Shown here: piece by piece, positions 52,272-60,344 of the stretch | Layout of the letters: every line of letters starts with the position of its first letter | Numbering within the stretch: the first letter of the stretch is position 1 | NCBI GenBank assembly: GCA_963816535.1 | Contig: CAWFKW010000001.1 | Coordinates: forward strand, 186,001-250,000 | Reading direction: 5' to 3' | Source: CAWFKW01 sp963816535 | Lineage (GTDB): Bacteria > Bacteroidota > Ignavibacteria > Tepidaquicellales > OLB5 | DNA length: 64,000 nucleotides | The notes under the pieces: generated by a model | Database searches by the model: none | What the model was told of the DNA's origin: nothing | Seen by the model: only the letters and a program-made list of their open reading frames with translations | Translations under genes and position numbers: made by a program

Positions 52272-52997
52272 TTGAAAGTACCAACTTACAGCAAATACGG
52301 CCTTAAGAAATTTGAAATAGAAGAGGCGGATGAGCATGACCGGAAAGTAACGCACCTGCTTACCCATACGCTTCCGCTTTTCGCAGGAGGAGCGCTGGGT
52401 ATATTGGTATTTTTTGTCTATTTTTTTAAGAGCGGCCAGCAAAGCGTGTTCCAGGTATTTTACCAGATATTTCTTTTTGGCACAATTGGCATTGTTTGCG
52501 TAGGGTTACCGATGGCATTCTTTGTTCTGACAGAAAGAGTTTATTTCCGGGTCCGCTCGAAGCGTGACGCTAAGTACCGCACGATCCAGAAATACAAAGA
52601 CGACCGCGACAGCTACGATTTCTGGAAAGTAAGAATGGATGAAGGCTTCTGGCGAATGCTTGACGGGCTGAGCGTTGAAAGAGAAGTTATAAACATTTAT
52701 ATGCATATGGGATATGAGCTTAAGACTGAGTTTGAGACTGCAGAAGGCGAACATGACCATGTGCTGGGAAAAGAAAACGCGCTGGTTTATCTTGATTTCA
52801 AAACGGACAGGACAATTGATAACGAAGAGTGTATTAGAACGCTGCTGGCGAACAAAGAAAAAGCCGGCGCCGGCAAACTGGCGATATATTCAAAGTTCGG
52901 CTTCGCGAAAAGTGTAAGGGAGCTTGCCAAAGCGAATAATGTTGAAATGCTTTCTTCAAAGGATATTATCAGGTACGTCAGGGAAATTAAGAAATAA
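52272..52997 (+). CDS. Membrane-tethered Mrr-like restriction endonuclease-fold protein
   Basis: 241 residues, TTG start 12 bases after the lipoprotein gene. Two transmembrane helices (about 37-57 and 65-90; LFAGGALGILVFFVYFF, FLFGTIGIVCVGLPMAFFV) precede a cytoplasmic domain. Its C-terminal half (about 135-240) resembles the Mrr catalytic fold: LSVEREVINIYMHMGYEL as helix one, an acidic GEHDHVLG where the first catalytic aspartate is expected, and LVYLDFKTDR at the (D/E)xK site, followed by KLAIYSKFGFAKSVREL. The glycine-rich DGGID of typical Mrr is not conserved, so activity is uncertain. Family membership is by pattern only. Confidence 0.6.
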   Translation: MKVPTYSKYGLKKFEIEEADEHDRKVTHLLTHTLPLFAGGALGILVFFVYFFKSGQQSVFQVFYQIFLFGTIGIVCVGLPMAFFVLTERVYFRVRSKRDAKYRTIQKYKDDRDSYDFWKVRMDEGFWRMLDGLSVEREVINIYMHMGYELKTEFETAEGEHDHVLGKENALVYLDFKTDRTIDNEECIRTLLANKEKAGAGKLAIYSKFGFAKSVRELAKANNVEMLSSKDIIRYVREIKK

Positions 52998-53016
52998 TGA
53001 ATGATGAACCAAAAAA

Positions 53017-53301
53017 ATGAGCAACTTAAACGATTTATATAAAGAAAGCGGAATAACACCCGGCGGGTCTGATAAAGGTCCGGTACACGGGCCGTCGAAA
53101 CGTTCGGGCGGGAAAAGCAATAGTTATTTAATATCCGCTATTATCTCAGCCATAATTTTCATTGGAATATTTGTTTTCTTTCAGACCGACAGGTTTAACC
53201 ATGGCGGCTTAAGCATAAGAAATTCAGCCATATTTATAGTGGCTCTTGTTTATGTTGTGAACATTGTGGTCAGAGTTATTCGCAGGGCGATGAACAAATA
53301 A
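53017..53301 (+). CDS. Small membrane protein
   Basis: 94 residues with a hydrophilic, Gly/Ser/Lys-rich N terminus (about 1-35, PGGSDKGPVHGPSKRSGGKS) and two hydrophobic helices (SYLISAIISAIIFIGIFVFF and NSAIFIVALVYVVNIVVRV) separated by a short loop. Basic C terminus. It starts 19 bases after the Mrr-like gene and 104 bases before the channel-like gene. No family recognised. Confidence 0.65.
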   Translation: MSNLNDLYKESGITPGGSDKGPVHGPSKRSGGKSNSYLISAIISAIIFIGIFVFFQTDRFNHGGLSIRNSAIFIVALVYVVNIVVRVIRRAMNK

Positions 53302-53405
53302 AGATTTGAGATCCCGCTACCAATAATTAACCCTACTGTTTACACAAAATTTAGTATTTTAGGTGAATTTGATTTTCGAAATTTGAAATCATTGCTCATA
53401 ACCGA

Positions 53406-55151
53406 ATGAGGTTTGTTTTTATCCTAATTTTATCCTGCCTGACATTAGTGCCGAGCGCCAGGCTGTTTGCCGATTCCTCAATTGACGGGAAAACTGTTTC
53501 TTTTACCGAGTTTATGGATGAAATGGTTAAGGCGGACCGTTACACAACTTTCGAAAATGTAAAGATACGGTACGACGTTGCGATAGATAAGAAGGGTATG
53601 GATAACAGGTTTGATAACGGCGGGCCCGAGATTGTTGTAAAGCAAAGAATGCGTTTTCTTAACTGTGATTTTGACCCTATCTACTGGCTTGTTATGCGCA
53701 ACCTCACTTTCGAGGATTATTTCGTTTTTTTCGAATGCAAGCCGGTTAAAGCTATCTTTAATCACTGCACATTTAAGAAAACGGTGCGCATTTATACCAG
53801 CGAGCTTGAGTTTATCGATTTTGATACGTGCAGTTTCGAACATGGGTTCAAGCTTGAACGAACTTCTGTGAAGGACAGGCTTAAGTTTATCGGGAGTAAG
53901 TTTTCGGTCAACCCTAACATCAAAAATCCTACCAATGAATATGATATGGGCGCGATACTTTTTGTTATTGCCAACAAAAACGACGCACTGGACCTGACTG
54001 TGCAGGACTGCGAGTTCAATCTGCCGGAGAGCATGAAAAATAACCCGGATTTTTTTGTAAACCTAACAGCTTCCAGTTTCAGCGACCTGAGACTTATCAG
54101 CGATAAATTCAACGCGAACATTGATTTCTCGCAGTCAACGGTGGCAAATACATTCCTGACCTACGATTGTACCTATAGCGGGAAAATTATGATGGACGCG
54201 TTTAACATTAATCCCATCAACACAAGGGTGCAATGGAGCACGGTTAAGGATAACAGGATAGGAGTTTACGATGAGAAATCAAAGAAGATTTTTCACGGGG
54301 GATTAATTGACAGCGTTCATGATGAATTCCTTTTCAACAATCTGATAAGCTGTTACGCAAATTTTTATGGTGCGTTCAAGGCGCAGGGGAATAAGATAGG
54401 CGCAAACGAGTGCTATGTCGAATGGAAAAACATCGAAACCGAGTATATGAAGAACCTCTATCACAAAGACGGCGGAAAGAAGATATTCTTCAGCTATATA
54501 ATGAATGTTTTCCTTGCGGTATTCTGCGACTACGGGACAAATCCGCTTAAGGCTATAAACATCGCGCTTTATGTTTTGCTTGCCTTCGCGCTGATATATT
54601 TCTTTTTCCCGTACACTGTAAAGGCTTTCGGCAGGCGCTCGCTCTTCCAGCAGTTAAGGCTTTACGGGTATTACCTTGCATCGCCGCGCTCGCTGCTTGA
54701 GATAGAAGACGCCGAGTTTGCAAAGCCGGAGGAGCCAAAATCATATGCCGAATATATTTCGTTTCTTAAAATAACCGGTAAGAAAATACCGTGGTACTTT
54801 CATATTTTCGGAAAGCCAGTATATTTTCTTGAAAAGGCGAAAAACAGGCCCGCGAAGTTATTTTACAAATTTATCGACTGGTTCCCTGACGAGTGGAGCG
54901 CGATGAGCGGGCGGAAAAAACTTCTTGCAAGCTTTGTATATGGATTTGTTGTGATGTTTACCGCATGCTGGTATTTGCTGATCCACACGCTTGATTCGAT
55001 AATGCTGAGCCTGAACGTATTTTCAACGCTGGGATTCGGGCAGATACCTATAAAAGGCATCCCGCGGTACCTTGCTATAATAGAGGGATTTGTCGGCTGG
55101 TTTTTACTGAGTATTTTCAGCGTATCTCTGATAAGCCAGGTGATACAGTAG
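53406..55151 (+). CDS. Channel-like membrane protein with exported pentapeptide-like repeat domain
   Basis: 581 residues. A signal peptide (MRFVFILILSCLTLVPSA) leads into a ~300-residue region with beta-helix-like repeats (FNHCTFKKTVRIY, IDFDTCSFEHGFKL, KFIGSKF). A helical part (KAQGNKIGANECYVEWKNIE) follows, then one membrane helix (ALYVLLAFALIYFFFPY), a cytoplasmic segment, and a two-helix pore module at the C terminus. Between those helices sits VFSTLGFGQIP, resembling the potassium-channel filter TVGYGD. Pentapeptide-plus-channel proteins are known; an exported repeat domain is less usual. Last in the cluster that starts at 52272. Confidence 0.7.
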   Translation: MRFVFILILSCLTLVPSARLFADSSIDGKTVSFTEFMDEMVKADRYTTFENVKIRYDVAIDKKGMDNRFDNGGPEIVVKQRMRFLNCDFDPIYWLVMRNLTFEDYFVFFECKPVKAIFNHCTFKKTVRIYTSELEFIDFDTCSFEHGFKLERTSVKDRLKFIGSKFSVNPNIKNPTNEYDMGAILFVIANKNDALDLTVQDCEFNLPESMKNNPDFFVNLTASSFSDLRLISDKFNANIDFSQSTVANTFLTYDCTYSGKIMMDAFNINPINTRVQWSTVKDNRIGVYDEKSKKIFHGGLIDSVHDEFLFNNLISCYANFYGAFKAQGNKIGANECYVEWKNIETEYMKNLYHKDGGKKIFFSYIMNVFLAVFCDYGTNPLKAINIALYVLLAFALIYFFFPYTVKAFGRRSLFQQLRLYGYYLASPRSLLEIEDAEFAKPEEPKSYAEYISFLKITGKKIPWYFHIFGKPVYFLEKAKNRPAKLFYKFIDWFPDEWSAMSGRKKLLASFVYGFVVMFTACWYLLIHTLDSIMLSLNVFSTLGFGQIPIKGIPRYLAIIEGFVGWFLLSIFSVSLISQVIQ

Positions 55152-55290
55152 TGAGACGTGAGACGGCAAGCGGCAGAAGGCAGACGGCAAACGGCAGACG
55201 TCAAACGACAAACGGTAAACGGCTGATGGCATACGGCAAAACAAATAGTAAATAATAATAGCCACGACCTTTAGGTCGTGGAAAGATAAT
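55152..55290. repeat. Low-complexity GACGGCAAACGG-type repeats and hairpin
   Basis: Reiterations such as GTGAGACGTGAGACGGCAAG and GGCAAACGGCAGACG follow the stop codon of the channel gene. They resemble the 41.4-41.7 kb repeats and a stretch near 10505-10530 read on the other strand. A hairpin CCACGACCT-TT-AGGTCGTGG lies at 55262-55281. Confidence 0.75.
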
Positions 55291-55376
55291 GGAAGAGAAA
55301 CGCCTTTAGGCGATAATAGCAGATAGTAAATTGTAAAAAAGTAAATAACAAAGAAAAAAACGATTATTCCGTGTGG

Positions 55377-55439
55377 GAGACATGCATGTCTCTCTTTGAT
55401 ATTAACTTAAGAGATTCGGGCGGACACTCAGGTCCGCCC
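55377..55439. repeat. Two palindromes upstream of the 55452 gene
   Basis: GAGACATGCATGTCTC (55377-55392) is a perfect 16-bp palindrome, and GGGCGGAC (55418-55425) pairs with GTCCGCCC (55432-55439). The second belongs to the same family as 41944-41984. They end 12 bases before the start codon. Confidence 0.75.
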
Positions 55440-55451
55440 CTACAGAAATTT

Positions 55452-55868
55452 ATGTTCAACTGGAAATTTATAAAAGTATCTACTATCACATTTATACTGC
55501 TAACGGTATCCGCATTCTTCTGGCATAATAATTTATTTCCCAATGTATATTACCCGTCCGGCCAAACGTCCACAATAGATTCCATCAGCTCACAGAATGT
55601 TTGGTTTATAAATTTTGCCGTAGCGCTGCTGGTTTATGGATATGTGTATTTTGTTTTCCGTGCCATTAAGCCGGATACAAAAGCGCTTACCTTGTGCATG
55701 TGGGGAGTTTACTATAATATCTCCGCTATAGGATTTTTGAATTTCCTCGCCCTTGGAGCCTTAAGCTTTTGGACATGGGGTATGCTGGTAACTGATATGA
55801 TCTGGGCTGTCATAAGCGGCGCTTTGTCTGGGGGAATAGTGTATTATTTGTATAAGTATTCTAAGTGA
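55452..55868 (+). CDS. Small polytopic membrane protein
   Basis: 138 residues from the ATG at 55452; an in-frame GTG at 55371 would translate the palindromes and is rejected. Four hydrophobic segments: FIKVSTITFILLTVSAFFW, VWFINFAVALLVYGYVYFVF, WGVYYNISAIGFLNFLALGA and LVTDMIWAVISGALSGGIVY. It resembles DUF1761/DUF2177-like small membrane proteins in outline only. No operon partner. Confidence 0.7.
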   Translation: MFNWKFIKVSTITFILLTVSAFFWHNNLFPNVYYPSGQTSTIDSISSQNVWFINFAVALLVYGYVYFVFRAIKPDTKALTLCMWGVYYNISAIGFLNFLALGALSFWTWGMLVTDMIWAVISGALSGGIVYYLYKYSK

Positions 55869-55880
55869 TAATTATGCATG

Positions 55881-55930
55881 GTCGCACCTACGGGGCAACT
55901 AAGATGAATATATTTTCTACAAATATTTGA
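55881..55930. repeat. Degenerate REP-like hairpin
   Basis: GTCGCACCTACGGGGC followed by TTCTACAAATATTTG resembles the hairpin-plus-TTTGTAG unit of the 0.8-2.2 kb arrays, far from the transposase. The hairpin is partly decayed. Confidence 0.5.
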
Positions 55931-55999
55931 CTCTACGAAGTCAAAAAATCGAAACTCTAAAGCGCTTCCCAACCCTTCTTTTTGCCTAACGATTGGTAG

Positions 56000-56029
56000 T
56001 TTTATTTATCTGAATTTTGAGTAAGTTTG
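56000..56029 (+). promoter_or_regulatory. Possible promoter for pckG
   Basis: TAAGTTTG (56022-56029) fits the -7 consensus 92 bases before the pckG start. The upstream half is a T-rich TTT at 56000-56002 rather than a clear TTG, so confidence is low. Confidence 0.35.
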
Positions 56030-56121
56030 TAAATTGAGCCCATTTTTGGCTCAAACGTGATATTTTTCATTAATTATTCTATTAATTATACGGTCTTAAG
56101 CGACTTTATGTTAGGGGAATC

Positions 56122-57900
56122 ATGACAAGTAATCAGAAGTTAAAATCATGGGTTAAGGAAATGGCCGAGTTGTGCCAGCCCGATTCAGTTCATTGGTGCG
56201 ATGGCTCCGAAGAAGAAAACCAGAAGTTATTAGCCCTTGCCGTTAAAAGCGGGCAGTTTGTGCCTCTTAAAAAAAGACCCAACAGCTATTGGGTTGTATC
56301 AGACCCAAGCGATGTTGCCCGGGTGGAAGACAGAACTTTTATCTGCTCCGAAAAAGAAGAAGACGCGGGACCTACAAATCACTGGATGGACCCCAAAGAA
56401 ATGAAAAGAATTCTGAAAGGCGTTTTTGCAGGTTCTATGAAGGGCAGAACCATGTATGTTATTCCTTACAGTATGGGTCCGCTCGGTTCGAAGATTTCGC
56501 ATATAGGGATTGAAATTACCGACTCACCTTACGTAGTTATAAATATGAGAATAATGACCCGCATGGGGAAGAAAGTTCTTGACGTTCTTGGGGACGGCGA
56601 GTTTGTGCCGTGCATGCATTCTGTTGGCTACCCGCTTACAGACGGTAGGGCCGATGTTAGCTGGCCGTGCAATTCAACAAAATATATCTGTCATTTCCCG
56701 GAAGAGAGAAGCATCTGGTCATACGGAAGCGGTTACGGCGGCAACGCGCTGCTTGGCAAAAAGTGTTTTGCTCTGAGAATAGCTTCTGTGCTTGCCCGCG
56801 ACCAGGGCTGGCTTGCCGAGCATATGCTGATACTCGGAATTACTCCACCGGGCGGCGAAAAGAAATATATTACAGCGGCGTTTCCTTCGGCATGCGGAAA
56901 AACAAATCTTGCTATGCTTACCCCTTCACTTCCGGGATGGAAGATAGAAACGGTTGGCGATGATATTGCCTGGATGAAATTCGGCGATGACGGCATGCTC
57001 CATGCTATAAATCCTGAATACGGATTCTTCGGCGTCGCGCCCGGCACTTCGATGAAAACTAACGCGAACGCAATGCTTTCGATGGAAGAGAATTCAGTCT
57101 TCACCAATGTTGCATTGACCGATGACGGCGATGTGTGGTGGGAAGGCATGACTGATGAGAAACCAGCTCATTTAATAGACTGGCACAAAAAAGACTGGAC
57201 GCCCGATAATGGCCAGCTTTCATCACATCCTAATTCAAGGTTCACTGCGCCGGCTAAACAATGCCCTGTTATCGACCCTGCATGGGAAGATCCTAAGGGC
57301 GTTCCTATTTCAGCTTTCTTTTTTGGCGGAAGGCGCGCGTCGGTTATTCCTTTGATAACCGAGAGCTATAGCTGGAATCACGGAGTGTATATGGGTTCGT
57401 CTTCATCATCTGAAACAACAGCGGCGGCAGTTGGAGCGGTCGGCAAACTGCGCCATGACCCGTTTGCGATGCTTCCGTTCTGCGGCTACCATATGGGAGA
57501 TTATTTCCGGCACTGGATAAATATCGGAAAGAAAACCGATGCGGCAAAACTCCCTAAGATTTTCTACGTCAACTGGTTCCGCAAAGATGAAAACGGTAAA
57601 TTCATGTGGCCGGGATACGGCGATAATATCCGCGCATTGAAATGGGCAATTGAACGCGTCGCCGGCAGCGGTAAATATGTTGATACTCCTATGGGAAGAG
57701 TGCCCGAAGCGGATACTTTTGATGTATCAGGAATTGACGTGTCTAAAGATGCACTGAGAAAGTTATTCACTGTCGGCAAGGAAGAAGGGTTGGCAGAGAT
57801 AAACGAGATGCGCGAATATTATAAAATCTTCGGTTCGCATCTTCCGAAAGAACTTGCTGCAGAGCTTGACGCGGCGGAGAAACGATTTAAAGATTCGTAA
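56122..57900 (+). CDS. pckG: Phosphoenolpyruvate carboxykinase (GTP)
   Basis: 592 residues, the size of GTP-dependent PEPCK, which interconverts oxaloacetate and PEP in gluconeogenesis. Seen: the N-terminal PDSVHWCDGSEEE, the oxaloacetate-binding SYGSGYGGNALLGKKCFALR, the P-loop FPSACGKTNLAM, the metal/PEP site ETVGDDIAWMKFG, and FFGGRRASVIPL. The catalytic cysteine lies in the P-loop. It is monocistronic, with its own terminator 37 bases after the stop. Confidence 0.97.
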   Translation: MTSNQKLKSWVKEMAELCQPDSVHWCDGSEEENQKLLALAVKSGQFVPLKKRPNSYWVVSDPSDVARVEDRTFICSEKEEDAGPTNHWMDPKEMKRILKGVFAGSMKGRTMYVIPYSMGPLGSKISHIGIEITDSPYVVINMRIMTRMGKKVLDVLGDGEFVPCMHSVGYPLTDGRADVSWPCNSTKYICHFPEERSIWSYGSGYGGNALLGKKCFALRIASVLARDQGWLAEHMLILGITPPGGEKKYITAAFPSACGKTNLAMLTPSLPGWKIETVGDDIAWMKFGDDGMLHAINPEYGFFGVAPGTSMKTNANAMLSMEENSVFTNVALTDDGDVWWEGMTDEKPAHLIDWHKKDWTPDNGQLSSHPNSRFTAPAKQCPVIDPAWEDPKGVPISAFFFGGRRASVIPLITESYSWNHGVYMGSSSSSETTAAAVGAVGKLRHDPFAMLPFCGYHMGDYFRHWINIGKKTDAAKLPKIFYVNWFRKDENGKFMWPGYGDNIRALKWAIERVAGSGKYVDTPMGRVPEADTFDVSGIDVSKDALRKLFTVGKEEGLAEINEMREYYKIFGSHLPKELAAELDAAEKRFKDS

Positions 57901-57936
57901 GATTCATCAAATTCATCAGATTAACAAATTAGATTG

Positions 57937-57970
57937 TCCCCTCCATTAGAAAATTTGGAGGGGATTTTTT
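57937..57970 (+). terminator. Rho-independent terminator of pckG
   Basis: TCCCCTCCA (57937-57945) and TGGAGGGGA (57956-57964) form a perfect 9-bp stem with a 10-base loop, followed by six T residues. Confidence 0.85.
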
Positions 57971-57993
57971 ATGAAGAAAACACTTAAAAGATG

Positions 57994-58184
57994 AACCCCC
58001 ATTTTAATAATCCTAATACTCTGAATAATTTTCACTATCAAAATAATTTTGATTGATAGATCCCATCCCCCCTGCCTGCAGCAGGCAGGCCTTTGTACAA
58101 AGGGGGGACTAAAACTATGCAGTGACAAGTAAAAACAATTTTTAAAATGGTTCTGAACTAAAGAAAAAGTTAGGATGGGGGTTT
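57994..58184. mobile_element. MITE-like element, copy C
   Basis: Bounded by AACCCCCAT (57994-58002) and ATGGGGGTTT (58175-58184). The central CCCCCC/GGGGGG palindrome is present but interrupted on its left arm by a second small palindrome (TGCCTGCAGCAGGCAGG). The internal sequence is AT-rich and only loosely like copies A and B. The remainder of the gap to 58294 carries a good ribosome-binding site for the next gene and nothing else. Confidence 0.65.
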
Positions 58185-58294
58185 ATCAGGTACAATCCGA
58201 AATTCTGAAAATCCACAGATTTATTTGTTGAATAATAACTGCAGAATTATTAACTTCCCTTGCCAATCAGATAAAACTAACAGGAGGAAAAAAC

Positions 58295-59428
58295 TTGAAA
58301 CAGAAAATGCTGATTTCAGCCGCTTTGCTGTGTTTGCTTTATTACTTCGCAGGGTCGGCTTTTATACCCGTACCGCAGCCCGATACAGAAAAAAAGAAAT
58401 TCAGTTACAGCAAATTTGCAGAAAATCTAAAGAAGAGGCTGGACGACACTACAACAGGATACGGAATCTCAATATACGGGAAGGGGGTTCTGGTCGAACA
58501 TTTTACTCACGGGGATAAACGTACGCACCGTGACGGCGGCGACATTGCTTTTGAAAATTCGAGCAGGCTTTTTATTGCGAGTATGAGCAAAACTCTTACC
58601 GCTATAGCAACGATCCAGCTGCTGAAAGCGGACGGTTTAACCCCGAATACGCTGATAAAAGATTACCTGCCGCCTGACTGGGAGCTGGGCCAGAATATTG
58701 ACAAGATCACATTTCGTGATTTATTAACTCACATGAGCGGTATAAGAGCAAATGGCCCGCAAGACTGCAATGGTGAATTATACAAACAGCTCAGATGTAA
58801 GATCAGCAAAGGCGTTAAGTTGGACAGCATGGCGGTTCAGAGTTACCAGAATATGAATTTTGCATTGCTTAGAATTATTATACCTAAGCTTGAAGGCTTT
58901 AACCATCTCCCCGGCGAAGCTAACGATACTTCAACTGCAAACAAATATGTCAGGTACGTTCACAAAAATGTGTTTGATAAATGCGGCCTGAACGGCAGAG
59001 CGCTCACTCACCCTGATCTCTCGGAGAATGTTTGGTATTACGCTCTTCTTTACCCCGGATTAGCGGGACAAAGATTTCCGGGCGATTGGACGCCATTTTT
59101 AGGGGCGTACGGCTGGTTTGTTTCAGTTGATGATTATGCGACCGTGATCAATAAGCTTTTTCATTCCGATAAGCTTCTTGATAAGGCGTGGAGGGATACA
59201 ATGACAACCGACGGGCTTGGCTGCTATACCTATGGCGGCGATCATGGCGGCTATTATTGGCACAATGGCGGATGGTCAGATTCTGAAACCGTCGGAGACG
59301 GAAACCTGAATACATGCTGGATGTATTACCCCGAAAACGACGTAATGTGCGTTGCCATGGTGAATTCCGATATCCCCGCGTGGTTCCCGGATATCCTGGC
59401 GCATGAGTACGACAAAGCCTGGAAATAA
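58295..59428 (+). CDS. Serine hydrolase of the beta-lactamase (class C / PBP) family
   Basis: 377 residues. The start is TTG at 58295, supported by AGGAGGA ten bases upstream, an unusually strong ribosome-binding site here, and by the signal peptide that follows (MKQKMLISAALLCLLYYFAG). The nucleophile motif is S96-MS-K99 (FIASMSKTLTAIATIQLL); LLTHMSGIRANGPQD is the family's THTSGL-like segment, and YQNMNFALLRIII supplies the Y-x-N motif. GGDHGGYYWHNGGWSD matches the C-terminal HxG region. Exported hydrolase, substrate unknown; distinct from the 24458 enzyme. Confidence 0.88.
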   Translation: MKQKMLISAALLCLLYYFAGSAFIPVPQPDTEKKKFSYSKFAENLKKRLDDTTTGYGISIYGKGVLVEHFTHGDKRTHRDGGDIAFENSSRLFIASMSKTLTAIATIQLLKADGLTPNTLIKDYLPPDWELGQNIDKITFRDLLTHMSGIRANGPQDCNGELYKQLRCKISKGVKLDSMAVQSYQNMNFALLRIIIPKLEGFNHLPGEANDTSTANKYVRYVHKNVFDKCGLNGRALTHPDLSENVWYYALLYPGLAGQRFPGDWTPFLGAYGWFVSVDDYATVINKLFHSDKLLDKAWRDTMTTDGLGCYTYGGDHGGYYWHNGGWSDSETVGDGNLNTCWMYYPENDVMCVAMVNSDIPAWFPDILAHEYDKAWK

Positions 59429-59498
59429 AAAAAGCAATGACTAATGACTAACTGAAGTTACGCAAAAAGATAAAGTTGCAAGCATTTTTCATTTTCAT

Positions 59499-59548
59499 GA
59501 GCTCCGTTAAGTGCGACATATGAAATAGATTCCCGCCTTCGCGGGAAT
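59499..59548. repeat. REP-like half unit and ATTCCCGC palindrome
   Basis: GAGCTCCGTTAAGTGCGACA followed by TATGAAATAG matches the inverted-orientation repeats near 1280 and 1400. It abuts ATTCCCGC-CTTC-GCGGGAAT (59529-59548), a perfect 8-bp stem of a palindrome seen in degraded form elsewhere. Confidence 0.6.
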
Positions 59549-59599
59549 GTTTTGTGTAACTTCAGATAGTAAACAATAAAAAAGAAAAGTTCCCGTCCA

Positions 59600-59676
59600 A
59601 TCTGAGTCTCTCAAAGAGGACTCAGATGTTTATTTACTGTTTTTCCTCTGAGTCCCCTTTCAGGGAGACTCAGAGG
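59600..59676. terminator. Two strong hairpins between convergent genes
   Basis: Hairpin 1 (59600-59627) pairs ATCTGAGTC with GACTCAGAT around CTCT/AGAG; hairpin 2 (59645-59676) pairs CCTCTGAGTC with GACTCAGAGG plus CCC/GGG. They share the core TCTGAGTC. They lie between the serine hydrolase and the thioredoxin-like gene, which converge, and may end both transcripts, though T runs are weak. Confidence 0.5.
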
Positions 59677-59694
59677 GGGACGGCAATCTTCCCA

Positions 59695-60213
59695 TTAATT
59701 TCCAAGCGCCTTTTCTATCAGGCCCTCAAGATTTTCCTCAGAGGGATGGCCTGAAAAAACAACAAAGCCTGTTTTGTCAATCAAAAAGCAAACCGGCAGC
59801 CGGAAATTTGAACTCCCTTTTACGCCTGTATCCCAGTCGCTTTCCATTGAATAATCCGAGTCATAAGCTACACGGTATTCCATTTCGGAACCATGCTTAT
59901 CCATAAATTTCTCAAGGCCATCCCGCCCATTGAGTTCATGGGTTGCCACTCCAATAACGATCAATCCATCCGATAAGTATTTCTTCTGTAATTTGCTGAG
60001 GTGTGGGATATTTTCAATACAGGGCTCGCACCATGTGCCCCAAAATTCGACAAGGTACACTTTCCCGTTTTCGAATGAATTAACAGGATCTCCTTTAAGC
60101 CATTCATCAACCGACAAAGCGGGGGCTTTGTCTCCGGCTTTAACGCCGGACTGCGCGAATAGACCGGGAACCAAGACCAATGCTATGAAGAAGAGCAAAA
60201 CTATTCTCATCAT
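59695..60213 (-). CDS. TlpA-like periplasmic thioredoxin
   Basis: 172 residues with a signal peptide (MMRIVLLFFIALVLVPGLFA) and the redox motif C62-EP-C65 in FWGTWCEPCIENIPHL. The fold continues through VIGVATHELNGRDGLEKFM and LPVCFLIDKTGFVVFSGHP, which carries the cis-proline. TlpA-type proteins reduce disulfides or help cytochrome maturation. Monocistronic. Confidence 0.92.
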   Translation of the reverse strand: MMRIVLLFFIALVLVPGLFAQSGVKAGDKAPALSVDEWLKGDPVNSFENGKVYLVEFWGTWCEPCIENIPHLSKLQKKYLSDGLIVIGVATHELNGRDGLEKFMDKHGSEMEYRVAYDSDYSMESDWDTGVKGSSNFRLPVCFLIDKTGFVVFSGHPSEENLEGLIEKALGN

Positions 60214-60344
60214 TTTCTTAAATGGTAAATTATATCTGTTTTATATGGGATGATTCAACCAAAGAAATGGTTGCATATAGACCGGCGGGATCACGTTCCT
60301 TTTTTTCTTTACAGTACGGCGGGACCCGGGGGAATTATCATGGA

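Noticed and set aside
54553..54744. Minus-strand ORF inside the channel gene
   Set aside because: Shadow frame, Ala/Arg-rich, wholly inside a well-supported coding region.
55371..55451. Upstream GTG start for the 55452 membrane protein
   Set aside because: It would translate two palindromic repeats into the N terminus; the ATG at 55452 begins the hydrophobic, protein-like part.
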